Source: an uncultured Chloroflexota bacterium (GTDB lineage: Bacteria > Chloroflexota > Anaerolineae > Anaerolineales > Anaerolineaceae). From it: DNA of 64,000 bases. The position numbers were made by a program, and so were the translations under genes. The notes under the pieces are model-generated. The model worked only from the letters and a program-made list of their open reading frames with translations, had not been told where the DNA came from and ran no database searches. How positions within the stretch are numbered: the stretch's first letter is position 1; each line of letters starts with the position of its first letter. The stretch lies in the NCBI GenBank assembly GCA_902791025.1, contig CADATZ010000033.1:17785-81784 (forward strand), read 5' to 3'. Below, in pieces: positions 7,890 through 15,674 of this stretch.

Positions 7890-8828
7890 TTAGTAGACAG
7901 TATTTTCCGGATCGAGCCAATCATTGACGTTTTCAGCGGAAACGATGGTTGTCGGGATGACGACGACCGGTTCAGCTTTGCCGCCCTCGAGCAGGGTGAT
8001 GGCTGTCTTGATGGCATCGGTGACCATGGACGGGCTGTACAGCGCGCTTGCGGGGCCGAGATCTGCATATTCCGGATCAGCGATCATGCGGAAGTATTCC
8101 TGCATTCCGCCGCCACCGGTGATGGCTTTGATATCGGTGCGGCCGGCTTCAGTGATAGCCTGGATTGCGCCGATGGAGGTTTCATCATCCATGGAGAAGA
8201 CTGCATCGATCTTGTCATATTTTTCGAGCAGGTCAGCCATATCTTTCAAACCGTCATCACGGGTGAAAGCGTCTTCCTGGGATTCGAAGATATTGCTCTG
8301 ATCATAACCGATCTCTTTGAGGTAATCATAGAAACCCTGCTTGCGAAGCTGGCAGACGGAACCGGAGGACGGAACGTCAAGAACAGCGATCACGGCAGCA
8401 TCGCCGACTTTGTCGGTGATATATTTCGCGGACTGGTAACCCATGTCATAGTTGTCACCGGTGACTTTGTAGATGCCTTCGCAGTCAACATCAACATCGA
8501 AATTCACTACCGGAATTCCCTGATCGATGACTTCCTGGATAGCGGTTTCCATACCGGACCACTGCGGCCAGGAGACGACAACATCAGCACCCCAGGCAAC
8601 CAGGTCTTCCAGGTTGGCAGCCATTTCAGCAGCATCGGAAGAGACGGTCATGTTATATTCAAGATTGTTGTCTTTGCAGTATTTTTCTGCATAGTAAGCA
8701 ACACCGGCAACCCAGCCATGAGTCACGTCCGGAGCAGCGATACCGACTTTTACGCCATCAGCAGAAGCTACAGCGGCAACAGCCAGAATCATAACGACAG
8801 CAAGCATCAACGACACAAGTTTCTTCAT
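7890..8828 (-). CDS. Sugar-type ABC transporter substrate-binding protein (orphan)
   Basis: The ATG at 8828 follows AAAGGAGTAAAT. The 312-residue product starts with a signal peptide cut after A23 (VAAVASA/DG). The rest is a type I periplasmic-binding fold (Peripla_BP_4, ribose/autoinducer-2 class): VKVGIAAPDVTHGW, DVVVSWPQWSG, VVNFDVDVDC, TGDNYDMGYQSA and VFSMDDETSIGAIQA. It should capture a sugar or similar small ligand outside the membrane. No permease or ATPase gene is nearby, so it either works with a distant transporter or acts as a sensor. It has a clear promoter (8886-8913) with an operator-like palindrome just downstream, so a repressor probably controls it. Confidence 0.9.
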   Translation of the reverse strand: MKKLVSLMLAVVMILAVAAVASADGVKVGIAAPDVTHGWVAGVAYYAEKYCKDNNLEYNMTVSSDAAEMAANLEDLVAWGADVVVSWPQWSGMETAIQEVIDQGIPVVNFDVDVDCEGIYKVTGDNYDMGYQSAKYITDKVGDAAVIAVLDVPSSGSVCQLRKQGFYDYLKEIGYDQSNIFESQEDAFTRDDGLKDMADLLEKYDKIDAVFSMDDETSIGAIQAITEAGRTDIKAITGGGGMQEYFRMIADPEYADLGPASALYSPSMVTDAIKTAITLLEGGKAEPVVVIPTTIVSAENVNDWLDPENTVY

Positions 8829-8856
8829 ATTTACTCCTTTTTTGTTTATAAAAAAT

Positions 8857-8885
8857 GATAACGTATTGAACACCAATACATTATC
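8857..8885. promoter_or_regulatory. Operator-like palindrome in the substrate-binding protein promoter
   Basis: Twelve-base arms GATAACGTATTG and CAATACATTATC flank a 5-nt spacer (AACAC), with one mismatched arm position. The site abuts the -10 box and covers the inferred transcription start, the usual position for repressor blocking. A LacI-type regulator would fit a sugar-binding protein, but none is encoded in the window. Confidence 0.65.
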
Positions 8886-8913
8886 ATCCTAACATAAATT
8901 TACCATTTGTCAA
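8886..8913 (-). promoter_or_regulatory. Sigma-70-type promoter of the substrate-binding protein
   Basis: On the minus strand, a perfect -35 box TTGACA (8908-8913) and a -10 box TAGGAT (8886-8891) are separated by 16 bp. Confidence 0.7.
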
Positions 8914-8944
8914 TAATGATTTTTATCCGTTTTTTTAATGGATA

Positions 8945-9049
8945 GTATTTATTCAAAACCTCACAACAACGCACAGGGGGACAGGCACACTCGTGTCTGC
9001 TTCGCGACACAAGATGCCAGTCCCCCTGTGCTCCGTGCTGAATAGATAT
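8945..9049. mobile_element. MITE copy b (105 bp)
   Basis: The degenerate ends are GTATTTATTCAA and CTGAATAGATAT. The internal hairpin has arms GCACAGGGGGAC and GTCCCCCTGTGC and an inner stem TGTC/GACA. No target duplication can be recognised, so this copy is probably old. It ends 8 bp from the stop codon of the next gene. Confidence 0.65.
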
Positions 9050-9056
9050 AATAATA

Positions 9057-11015
9057 TTACGGCATGATTTGGATGACAGGTCTCACCGCATCCTGCGCGC
9101 TGAAAACATAGATCCCGTTATGATGGACAGCACCATCTGTATAGACATATGCAGCGTTCCGCAGGTCATATCCGGAGGAGCGCAGCCACCAGCTTGCATA
9201 CCCGTCTTCCGTTTCGGCACCTTTTTCCAAGGCATAAGCAGTAGCTTTTACACGTCGTTCATCATCAGTTTCAAAAAACTGCTCAGCTTCCGTATTATTC
9301 AGAAGATAAACCAGGTCATCTGTTTCTGCAGCATCGGCCAGATTTTCACTAAAAGCAGGATTGTCATTATGGGCAGGAATGATCATTGCCTTTTCCTCTT
9401 GTGAAAAGGCTGATGGGTAAAAGTCATCATTCAGCCATTTCCGCAATGAACTGTCTTCCCATGTGATTTCTGCCGGATCTTCATTGTAAGGCCGCGTGTC
9501 CAGCGCATAACGGCTGATCATCGTTATATACCCTTTTTGATGATCCAAAACGATCCATTCAATGGGCTCTTCCCCATTTTCGGCATCGTTATCCTGTTCA
9601 TATTGTCCAAAGTTCAGGATGTCACCATCGACCGCAGCAAACAATGTTAAATGGGCGACCTTTTCCGCATCCATACGTTCAAGGATCGATGTAGTGATTT
9701 CGGGATCCATACTTTCCAGTTCTGCCGCAGCCTCCGCAGTAGACAGCAGAGAAATAGACTGCGCTTTCGCAGTCAATGCGTTGTTGATCACTTCCGGACT
9801 GTCCTTGTAATCACCCAATACCAGCAGGATCTGGATTCCTTCAACCAGATGGTCTGAAGCAATCAGCTGGACTGCGTCATTATATTGTTTTTCCAGATAC
9901 AGGTTTTTTGCCTCGGCAGCCTTTTCGATACTATCCTTGTACCCTTCCATCTCCGCAAAAGCCTCAGAAGCTTCCAGATATTTTCCTTCATTCATCAATG
10001 AAATAGCCGCCTGGTAGCGATTCTCACGTACCATTTCCCGGATTTCCCGAATCTTCGTCTCGGAATCTCTGTAACCGTTCAAAGAAGCAAACACCTCAGC
10101 AGCTTCGTCATATTGACCTTTATTGATCAACTCATTGCCACGATTATATTTTGAAAGTGGAATGATGACAAAAATCACGCCGCATGCAACAGCTATCAGC
10201 AGTATTGACAAAACAACAGCCAATATCCGTATCCTTGTTTTTGACTTTACAGCCTGTTGATAATCATGGATCATTTTCCGGCACTTTTCAGCTCTCTCGC
10301 CGGCATCTTTCCATTCCTTGATCGACTCATATTTTCGAAGAGAATCTTTGAGTGCTTCAAGTGTTTCGCATTCTTCCGGAGCAACAGCAGAATTGTAAAC
10401 AGCATCCATGCGAAACTCGTTTGCCTTTTGCAGACATTCATTCCGTTTTTCACCGGAATCACTGTACCCATTTACACAGGCAAAAGCATCCGCGGCAGCC
10501 TGCCATGAGTTTTCATCTGAAGCAGAATTCATGAGCTCAACAGCTTTTTGATAAAGCTCGTTCAGCCTGTTCTTTTCAACAGCAGCGGAACATTTTCTGA
10601 AAAGCTCATCGGAGTCCCGATAGCCGGATATCTGGCGGAACATACCAGCAGCTACACGCATTCCGGTATCAGAAGGGTCATCCTCCATCTTTTTTTTCGC
10701 GCGGAGATAAAAGTTTTCGTATGGAGCTGTTTTCAGTAAACGCTGTGTATCAGGGTCCGAATAATACAACGCATGCTTATAATTATCCGAACCTGTATAA
10801 CTTGCATCTGTATATAACAAATCATTCAATTCATTCAAATGAAATTCAGCCAGTAATTTTCCTATATAGGCAGAACCAAAACCCGGATAAAGATGCAGAA
10901 GATAATCCGCGCTGGCATCTGCCTGCTCATATTCACCGTTTTTCAAAAAATTGATCATCCGTGAAACAGCAGCGTTAATTTCATTATTCATACTGCTATT
11001 GTAATTTGTTTCCAT
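9057..11015 (-). CDS. Membrane-anchored repeat protein with C-terminal DUF6273 domain
   Basis: This 652-residue protein has one membrane segment at about 263-287. The N-terminal half holds helical, TPR-like repeats marked by a recurring GYxDS motif (GYRDS at 131-135, GYSDS at 183-187). More such repeats follow the membrane segment (GYRDS, GYKDS, DYKDS). From about residue 475 comes a DUF6273-type domain: EPIEWIVLDHQKGYITMISR, TWEDSSLRKWLNDDFY, ASWWLRSSG and AVRPVIQI. DUF6273 domains are common in gut anaerobes and of unknown function. The ATG at 11015 follows AGGT. No operon partner is evident, and MITE copy b sits just after its stop. Probably a surface or stress-related protein. Confidence 0.75.
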   Translation of the reverse strand: METNYNSSMNNEINAAVSRMINFLKNGEYEQADASADYLLHLYPGFGSAYIGKLLAEFHLNELNDLLYTDASYTGSDNYKHALYYSDPDTQRLLKTAPYENFYLRAKKKMEDDPSDTGMRVAAGMFRQISGYRDSDELFRKCSAAVEKNRLNELYQKAVELMNSASDENSWQAAADAFACVNGYSDSGEKRNECLQKANEFRMDAVYNSAVAPEECETLEALKDSLRKYESIKEWKDAGERAEKCRKMIHDYQQAVKSKTRIRILAVVLSILLIAVACGVIFVIIPLSKYNRGNELINKGQYDEAAEVFASLNGYRDSETKIREIREMVRENRYQAAISLMNEGKYLEASEAFAEMEGYKDSIEKAAEAKNLYLEKQYNDAVQLIASDHLVEGIQILLVLGDYKDSPEVINNALTAKAQSISLLSTAEAAAELESMDPEITTSILERMDAEKVAHLTLFAAVDGDILNFGQYEQDNDAENGEEPIEWIVLDHQKGYITMISRYALDTRPYNEDPAEITWEDSSLRKWLNDDFYPSAFSQEEKAMIIPAHNDNPAFSENLADAAETDDLVYLLNNTEAEQFFETDDERRVKATAYALEKGAETEDGYASWWLRSSGYDLRNAAYVYTDGAVHHNGIYVFSAQDAVRPVIQIMP

Positions 11016-11111
11016 AACATACCTGACCGATTTATCATTGTCTCAAAGATACATTGCTATGAAGTATATCACAAAGCCCATCAGCAAAAGTTGTTTTTCA
11101 TTTTTTCTATT

Positions 11112-11142
11112 AAAAAAATAAAGGTGACATTCGCCACCTTTT
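11112..11142 (-). terminator. Rho-independent terminator of the PII-like gene
   Basis: On the minus strand, the stem AAAGGTG pairs with CACCTTT around an 8-nt loop, followed by ATTTTTTT. It lies just after the stop of the PII-like gene. Confidence 0.7.
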
Positions 11143-11151
11143 GCCGTTTTT

Positions 11152-11838
11152 TTAAATTTTGAAAGCCTTGTCAACAGGAAGTGCGCACAGCATGGACTGA
11201 GCCGGTGAACGAACGCCGTGTTCTGTATTGATAGCATCCAGAATCGCATCCCGAAGCGAATTGGGAGCAAGGATCGCAATGATTTCCTTTTCCGGATCCA
11301 TCCGGATCCCGTAATTCTCTTCAAACATCTCCTCTCCCATCATACGGGAACGAATCACCGTTCCTCCGGTTGCACCCGCTTTCCGCGCGGACTGCATCAC
11401 AACTTCTGTATAACCCTGTTTCACCGCGATCAGTAACAGGCTGTGGTCGAATTCATTAATCATTTTTTCCTCATTCTCCGGTATCGGAAGTTCATCAGCG
11501 CTCTGTATCAGAGCAGCAGAAATCAAATTATTGACGGCTGTCAGACGCAGCTGCATCATCAATCCCCGGCTGCGGCTGATTTCCCACAACCCGGCATCAA
11601 TGGCATTGGTCAGGCTTTTCACTGCCTTACGGGTTCCCATACTGAGGATCACATCCTTCTCTTTCGTATTCAATCCCAATACATCAAGCATTTCGGATGT
11701 TGCGGTACCAACGCCGGAAAACTCCAGATGAAAATTCACCTGATGCCGTTTCAGAAACCGTACGAGTTTACTTCCCTTTCCCCGTTCAACGATCGTAATG
11801 AGCAGTTCGATCCGATCCATATCATTCTGTCCGGCCAT
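11152..11838 (-). CDS. Tandem PII-like signalling protein
   Basis: The protein has 228 residues and two ferredoxin-like PII domains. The first starts MDRIELLITIVERGKGSKLVRFLKRH. The second starts FDHSLLLIAVKQGYTEVVMQSARKAGATGG and includes TVIRSR and PEKEIIAILAP. Such PII-like proteins bind nucleotides or other ligands and regulate an adjacent transporter. The gene abuts the DUF1538 transporter gene (stop at 11842-11844), with ribosome site GAGGTAAGTG. A GTG at 11841 is a possible alternative start one codon earlier. The canonical uridylylation T-loop of GlnB was not recognised. A regulatory role on the transporter is inferred. Confidence 0.75.
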   Translation of the reverse strand: MAGQNDMDRIELLITIVERGKGSKLVRFLKRHQVNFHLEFSGVGTATSEMLDVLGLNTKEKDVILSMGTRKAVKSLTNAIDAGLWEISRSRGLMMQLRLTAVNNLISAALIQSADELPIPENEEKMINEFDHSLLLIAVKQGYTEVVMQSARKAGATGGTVIRSRMMGEEMFEENYGIRMDPEKEIIAILAPNSLRDAILDAINTEHGVRSPAQSMLCALPVDKAFKI

Positions 11839-11841
11839 CAC

Positions 11842-13392
11842 TTACCTCGCTCTTTCATAATAAATCATAACATCCGGCACCATTTCCATCGCTTCCACCT
11901 TCTGCTTTCTGCGGGCACGCTGCTGCAGATTGCTTACAAGCCCGATGGACTGGATCGTGATCAGAGGCGTCATCGCCACCATCGCCACAATGCCGAAGGC
12001 ATCAGTCATGACATTCCCGCCCAAAGCTGTACAGGCACCGACAGCGAAAGGAAGAATAAAGGTAGATGTCATCGGACCGCTTGCCACTCCACCGGAATCA
12101 AAGGCGACGGATGTATACAAAGGCGGCACAAAGAAACTGATAAGCAGAGATATAGCATAACCCACATAAAGAAACGGCTGGATCGGTACTCCTGTCAAAA
12201 CGCGCAGCATTGAAATTCCGACAGAAACAGCCACACCAATGGAAAGACCAAGACCAATTGAGCGCTGGGAAATCGCTCCGTTCGAAATCTCTTCAACCTG
12301 CTTTTTCAAAACGACAACAGCCGGTTCCGCAGCCACAACATAATATCCAAAAAGTGCTCCAACCGGGATCAGCCAGTATTTCTGCCCGCTTGCGGCAATT
12401 GTTGCCCCGATCAGGTTTCCCGCAGGCATAAACCCCACATTCGCGGCAGTCAGGAACATCACAAGGCCCACATAGGTGTAAAGCATACCGATCACGATAC
12501 GAATTATTTGATGTTTGCGAAAACGTCGGAAGAAGATTTGAAACAGCACAAAAACACCGATAATCGGAGAAAAAGCCATCAAAACTTCTTTAGCATAAAA
12601 GGGGAAACCTTTCAAAAACACAGTAATAGCGTCTTTTGTTGTGAGAATATCAGCAATTTCAACCGGACTCGTTTCAGCTTCAGGAGCATAGAAAATACTG
12701 AGGATCAAAACGGAAAGGATCGGACCGATGCTGCAAAGAGCTACCAGACCGAAGCTGTCCGTCCGGGAGTTTTTATCGCTGCCGATCACTGCAAGACCTG
12801 CACCCATCGCCATTATAAATGGCACTGTCACCGGGCCGGTCGTTACTCCGCCGGAATCAAAGGCAGCAGGGATAAAGGATGCCGGAGCAAAAGCCGCCAG
12901 AATAAAAATGATCGAATAAAAAATCAGAAACAACCTGGTCAGTTTCCACCTCATCCGAATGCGCAGCACAGCAATCGCGAGAAAGATACCCACGCCAACC
13001 GCGACAGAAAGGATCAATGTCATATTCGGAATCGAAGGGATCTGCTCTGCAAGGACTGTCAAATCCGGTTCAGAAATCGTAATGATGGTTCCAAGCAGAA
13101 AACAAAAAACGACAGGGATCCACAGCTTTTTCAATTTACTCATCACGGCACCGATACCTTCACCAAGCGGCGTCATCGACATCCCGGATCCCAATGTGAA
13201 CAGAGCCATTCCGAAAATAAGAAAAATCGCACCGAAAAGGAACAGAACAAGAACCCCGGAGTTAAAAGGAGCTATTGTTACACTCAGCAACAGGACGATA
13301 GCGCATATCGGAAGGACACTGCTGACAGATTCTAAAAATTTTTCCTTTAACTGTTCCAAAATAACCTCCAACTCCATTATACAGGGTTTCAT
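11842..13392 (-). CDS. DUF1538 family integral membrane transporter
   Basis: This 516-residue protein has about 12 hydrophobic segments. It consists of two homologous halves, each carrying a signature: FDSGGVTTGPVTVPFI near 178 and FDSGGVASGPMTSTFI near 430. Tandem, probably inverted-topology halves with Gly-rich re-entrant motifs are typical of secondary transporters. DUF1538 proteins have been linked to cation/proton antiport in halophilic bacteria (recalled, not verified here). The start codon at 13392 is uncertain: MELEVILEQLKEK, five codons further in, is preceded by a weak ribosome site. With the downstream PII-like gene it forms a two-gene operon. Confidence 0.8.
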   Translation of the reverse strand: MKPCIMELEVILEQLKEKFLESVSSVLPICAIVLLLSVTIAPFNSGVLVLFLFGAIFLIFGMALFTLGSGMSMTPLGEGIGAVMSKLKKLWIPVVFCFLLGTIITISEPDLTVLAEQIPSIPNMTLILSVAVGVGIFLAIAVLRIRMRWKLTRLFLIFYSIIFILAAFAPASFIPAAFDSGGVTTGPVTVPFIMAMGAGLAVIGSDKNSRTDSFGLVALCSIGPILSVLILSIFYAPEAETSPVEIADILTTKDAITVFLKGFPFYAKEVLMAFSPIIGVFVLFQIFFRRFRKHQIIRIVIGMLYTYVGLVMFLTAANVGFMPAGNLIGATIAASGQKYWLIPVGALFGYYVVAAEPAVVVLKKQVEEISNGAISQRSIGLGLSIGVAVSVGISMLRVLTGVPIQPFLYVGYAISLLISFFVPPLYTSVAFDSGGVASGPMTSTFILPFAVGACTALGGNVMTDAFGIVAMVAMTPLITIQSIGLVSNLQQRARRKQKVEAMEMVPDVMIYYERAR

Positions 13393-13431
13393 ATTAAATA
13401 AGAAAGGGTTTTTTGTATTTGTTTAATAGCC

Positions 13432-13585
13432 TGTGAGGAGTCAGGATTCAGGGGTCAGGATTCAGGGGCCAGGTGCCAGAAGTTAGAAGTTAGTAGTTAG
13501 TAGTTAGAAGACATTAGGCATTAGGCATTAGACACTATATCCTATATCCTATCTCCTATATCCTATCTCCTAACACCTAAATTAA
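13432..13585. repeat. Degenerate short-word array (TAG words then CTA words)
   Basis: The left part repeats words such as GTTAGAAGTTAGTAG and ATTAGGC, preceded by GTCAGGATTCAGGG duplicates. The right part repeats CTATATCCTATCTC. The halves are imperfectly complementary, so the array can form a large hairpin. The same kind of array recurs at 14881, 23370, 27029, 28517, 32106 and 41893. Confidence 0.75.
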
Positions 13586-13617
13586 ACAATTATTCTTCCA
13601 CAGTTTATTTTTTTCGA

Positions 13618-13623
13618 TATAAT
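13618..13623 (+). promoter_or_regulatory. -10 box 6 nt before the ATG (leaderless candidate)
   Basis: TATAAT is followed by AGAAAC and then the ATG at 13630. No Shine-Dalgarno is present, so transcription should start at or next to the start codon. Confidence 0.5.
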
Positions 13624-13629
13624 AGAAAC

Positions 13630-14880
13630 ATGAATCGAAATAAACTTCTCTTATCAATTTCACTGATGATCCTCGGCACGGCAGCTGCATGCAATCTTCC
13701 CACTCGTTCCGGGAAAGCTCCCGGTGGGAGTCAACAGACCGCTGTCACAGTGTCTATGGAAGATTTGGTTAAAACAGCCCAGGCAGAGGATACTTCCGTT
13801 TCCAGTCAACCCTCCGGTGAAGACAAAGGAGATGAAGAATTAATGATTTCTCGTGATCACAATGCAAGTCAGCAGGAAGTGCAATCCGATCCGACTGAAA
13901 TTCCCACGGCAACTCCTGATCCGAACCGCAAACCTCCGGAATTACCGGCAGCTTTTCAAACAGATTTACTGAACCGACTGGACACGCCGCATGAATATGA
14001 AGAAGATGTCTGCAAAGTAATCAAAAACCGCTGGGGAGCGGGGAAAGCAGCACCGGGAACTGTCGTAATGGTTGTAATGTATCACGGCATTGCAAAAGGT
14101 GCAACGGAAGTTCAGCAGGACAATGCGGTAACAGCAGACAAGCACAACCAGTTTATGCGCAACCTGCATGATCAAGGCTTCACTGTCATCAATACGGAAC
14201 AGTTCATCGCTTTCATGGAAAACAACGACTGGATTCCGGAACGCTCCGCGCTTATTATCGTTGATGACAGACATACCGAAGAAAACTATATAACTCATTT
14301 TAAAGAATATTATGACAACTGGGGATGGCCGGTTGTCAATGGGTGGATCAGTGCTGCAAGCACTACACAAGCCTTATGGGATGAGAACGCCCATGCCGAA
14401 GAAATCGGTCTGGTTGATCACCAGGCTCACGGCGTGGTCCATAATGAAAATATGAGTGATGCTTCGACCGATGAATTTCTCATCGGGGAGCTCAAAGGCA
14501 GCGTGGATGCGATTCAGGAGCATTTCCACAAAACACCTCATGCCATCATTTGGCCCGGCGGAGGTTTTGGAAAACGCCCGATCGAAATTGCCAAGGAATA
14601 CGGCTATAAAGTCGGTTTCACGACCCATCCCCGCGGTCCTGTGATGTACAACTGGGTCCCGCTTTGTGATGTAAATGATGCGACCCGTCCCTATTATGCA
14701 GTGGATGGGAATCAGGATCCGCTTTTCGTTATCCCGCGCTACTGGTCTCCGGATGCATCTGAACACGTAGATACGGTTCGTCAAATCGGGAAAGCGGCTA
14801 AAGAATATTATGAATCCATCCGCGGAACAGAACTCGAATATTACGATATTGTTTGTAAACCGGTGATGGGAGAGTTGTAG
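13630..14880 (+). CDS. Lipoprotein with divergent polysaccharide-deacetylase (NodB-like) domain
   Basis: The 416-residue product has a lipoprotein signal with lipobox LGTAAAC (Cys 21). A low-complexity Ser/Thr/Pro linker follows to about residue 105, including PTEIPTATPDPN. The C-terminal domain resembles carbohydrate-esterase family 4: MVVMYHGIAKG, a metal-site motif IIVDDRH where TFDDG is usual, an HxxxH motif HGVVH, and WPGGGFG in place of RPPYG. The DD pair and both histidines are kept, but the surrounding residues differ, so activity on peptidoglycan or another glycan is plausible and unproven. It is anchored on the outer face of the membrane. Repeat arrays flank it on both sides. Confidence 0.72.
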   Translation: MNRNKLLLSISLMILGTAAACNLPTRSGKAPGGSQQTAVTVSMEDLVKTAQAEDTSVSSQPSGEDKGDEELMISRDHNASQQEVQSDPTEIPTATPDPNRKPPELPAAFQTDLLNRLDTPHEYEEDVCKVIKNRWGAGKAAPGTVVMVVMYHGIAKGATEVQQDNAVTADKHNQFMRNLHDQGFTVINTEQFIAFMENNDWIPERSALIIVDDRHTEENYITHFKEYYDNWGWPVVNGWISAASTTQALWDENAHAEEIGLVDHQAHGVVHNENMSDASTDEFLIGELKGSVDAIQEHFHKTPHAIIWPGGGFGKRPIEIAKEYGYKVGFTTHPRGPVMYNWVPLCDVNDATRPYYAVDGNQDPLFVIPRYWSPDASEHVDTVRQIGKAAKEYYESIRGTELEYYDIVCKPVMGEL

Positions 14881-15193
14881 AGAGAAGGTAGAAGGTGGGA
14901 GTTGGTAGTTAGTATAGTTGGTAGTTAGAAGTTGGTAGTTGGGAGTTAGAAGTTGGTAGTTGGGAGTTAGAAGTTAGTAGTTGATAGTTGATAGTTGATA
15001 GTTGATAGTTGGTAGTTAGAAGTTGGGAGTAAGTGGTTAAGTTAGGAAATGGTTAACTTAAAGGCGCAAGCACCTAATACCAAATACCAAATACCTATCA
15101 CCTAATACCTAATACCTAATACCTAATACCTAACACCAAATACCTAACACCTAATACCTATCACCTAACACCTATCACCTACCACCTAATTAA
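14881..15193. repeat. Largest degenerate short-word inverted array (about 310 bp)
   Basis: The left 150 bp repeat words such as TTGGTAGTTAGAAG, GGGAGTTAGAAG and TGATAGT. The right 120 bp repeat ACCTAATACCTA and ACCTATC. The two halves are roughly complementary. No coding potential, spacer structure or TIR is seen. It fills the whole gap up to the ribosome site of the HIT gene. Confidence 0.8.
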
Positions 15194-15203
15194 GGAGAGA
15201 ATT

Positions 15204-15551
15204 ATGGCAGAAGATTGTATTTTTTGTAAAATTGCGAACCACGAAATTCCTTCGAATTTCGTTTATGAAGACGATCAGGTCGTTGCTTTCAAAGATCTGA
15301 ATCCTGTCGCGCCGGTTCATGTTTTGATCGTCCCGAAAGACCACAAACTGAACCTTTCACAATATAGTCAGGAAGATGAACAGCTTCTCGGACACATTCT
15401 TTACGCTGCAGCACATATTGCCCGTGAACTCGGACTCGAAGAGAACGGTTACCGTGTTGTCACAAACGCTGGCCCCGATGCCGGACAGTCCGTCATGCAC
15501 ACCCATTTTCACCTTCTGGGCGGCAGAAAACTGAGTTTTGATAAGCAATAA
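15204..15551 (+). CDS. HIT-family (Hint-type) nucleotide hydrolase
   Basis: The protein has 115 residues, typical for bacterial Hint/HinT. The N-terminal CIFCKIANHEIPS contains the CxxC zinc pair seen in many members. The C-terminal histidine triad is MHTHFHLLGG (H-x-H-x-H), with the last His as nucleophile. These proteins hydrolyse nucleoside phosphoramidates and aminoacyl-adenylates in the cytoplasm. The ribosome site AAGGAGAGAATT precedes the ATG. It stands alone between repeat arrays and the LysM-M23 lipoproteins. Confidence 0.93.
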   Translation: MAEDCIFCKIANHEIPSNFVYEDDQVVAFKDLNPVAPVHVLIVPKDHKLNLSQYSQEDEQLLGHILYAAAHIARELGLEENGYRVVTNAGPDAGQSVMHTHFHLLGGRKLSFDKQ

Positions 15552-15674
15552 AGTCGTGGAGTTAAGAGATCGTAGTTTGTGGCTGGCGTACTTCTGGCCG
15601 CTGCAATATCTGATTCACAACGTCAACTTCAATCGTACTTTTCTTCAGTTTTCTGATTGCTGAAAAACAGCTGC

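Noticed and set aside
12508..13335. Plus-strand open frame of 275 residues opposite the DUF1538 gene
   Set aside because: It is Arg/His/Gln-rich nonsense composition typical of an antisense shadow; the DUF1538 reading is clearly the real one.
14881..15193. Repeat array that might look like CRISPR
   Set aside because: The repeats are 7-9 bp words with drifting spelling, no regular 20-40 bp spacers and no cas genes, so it is not a CRISPR array.
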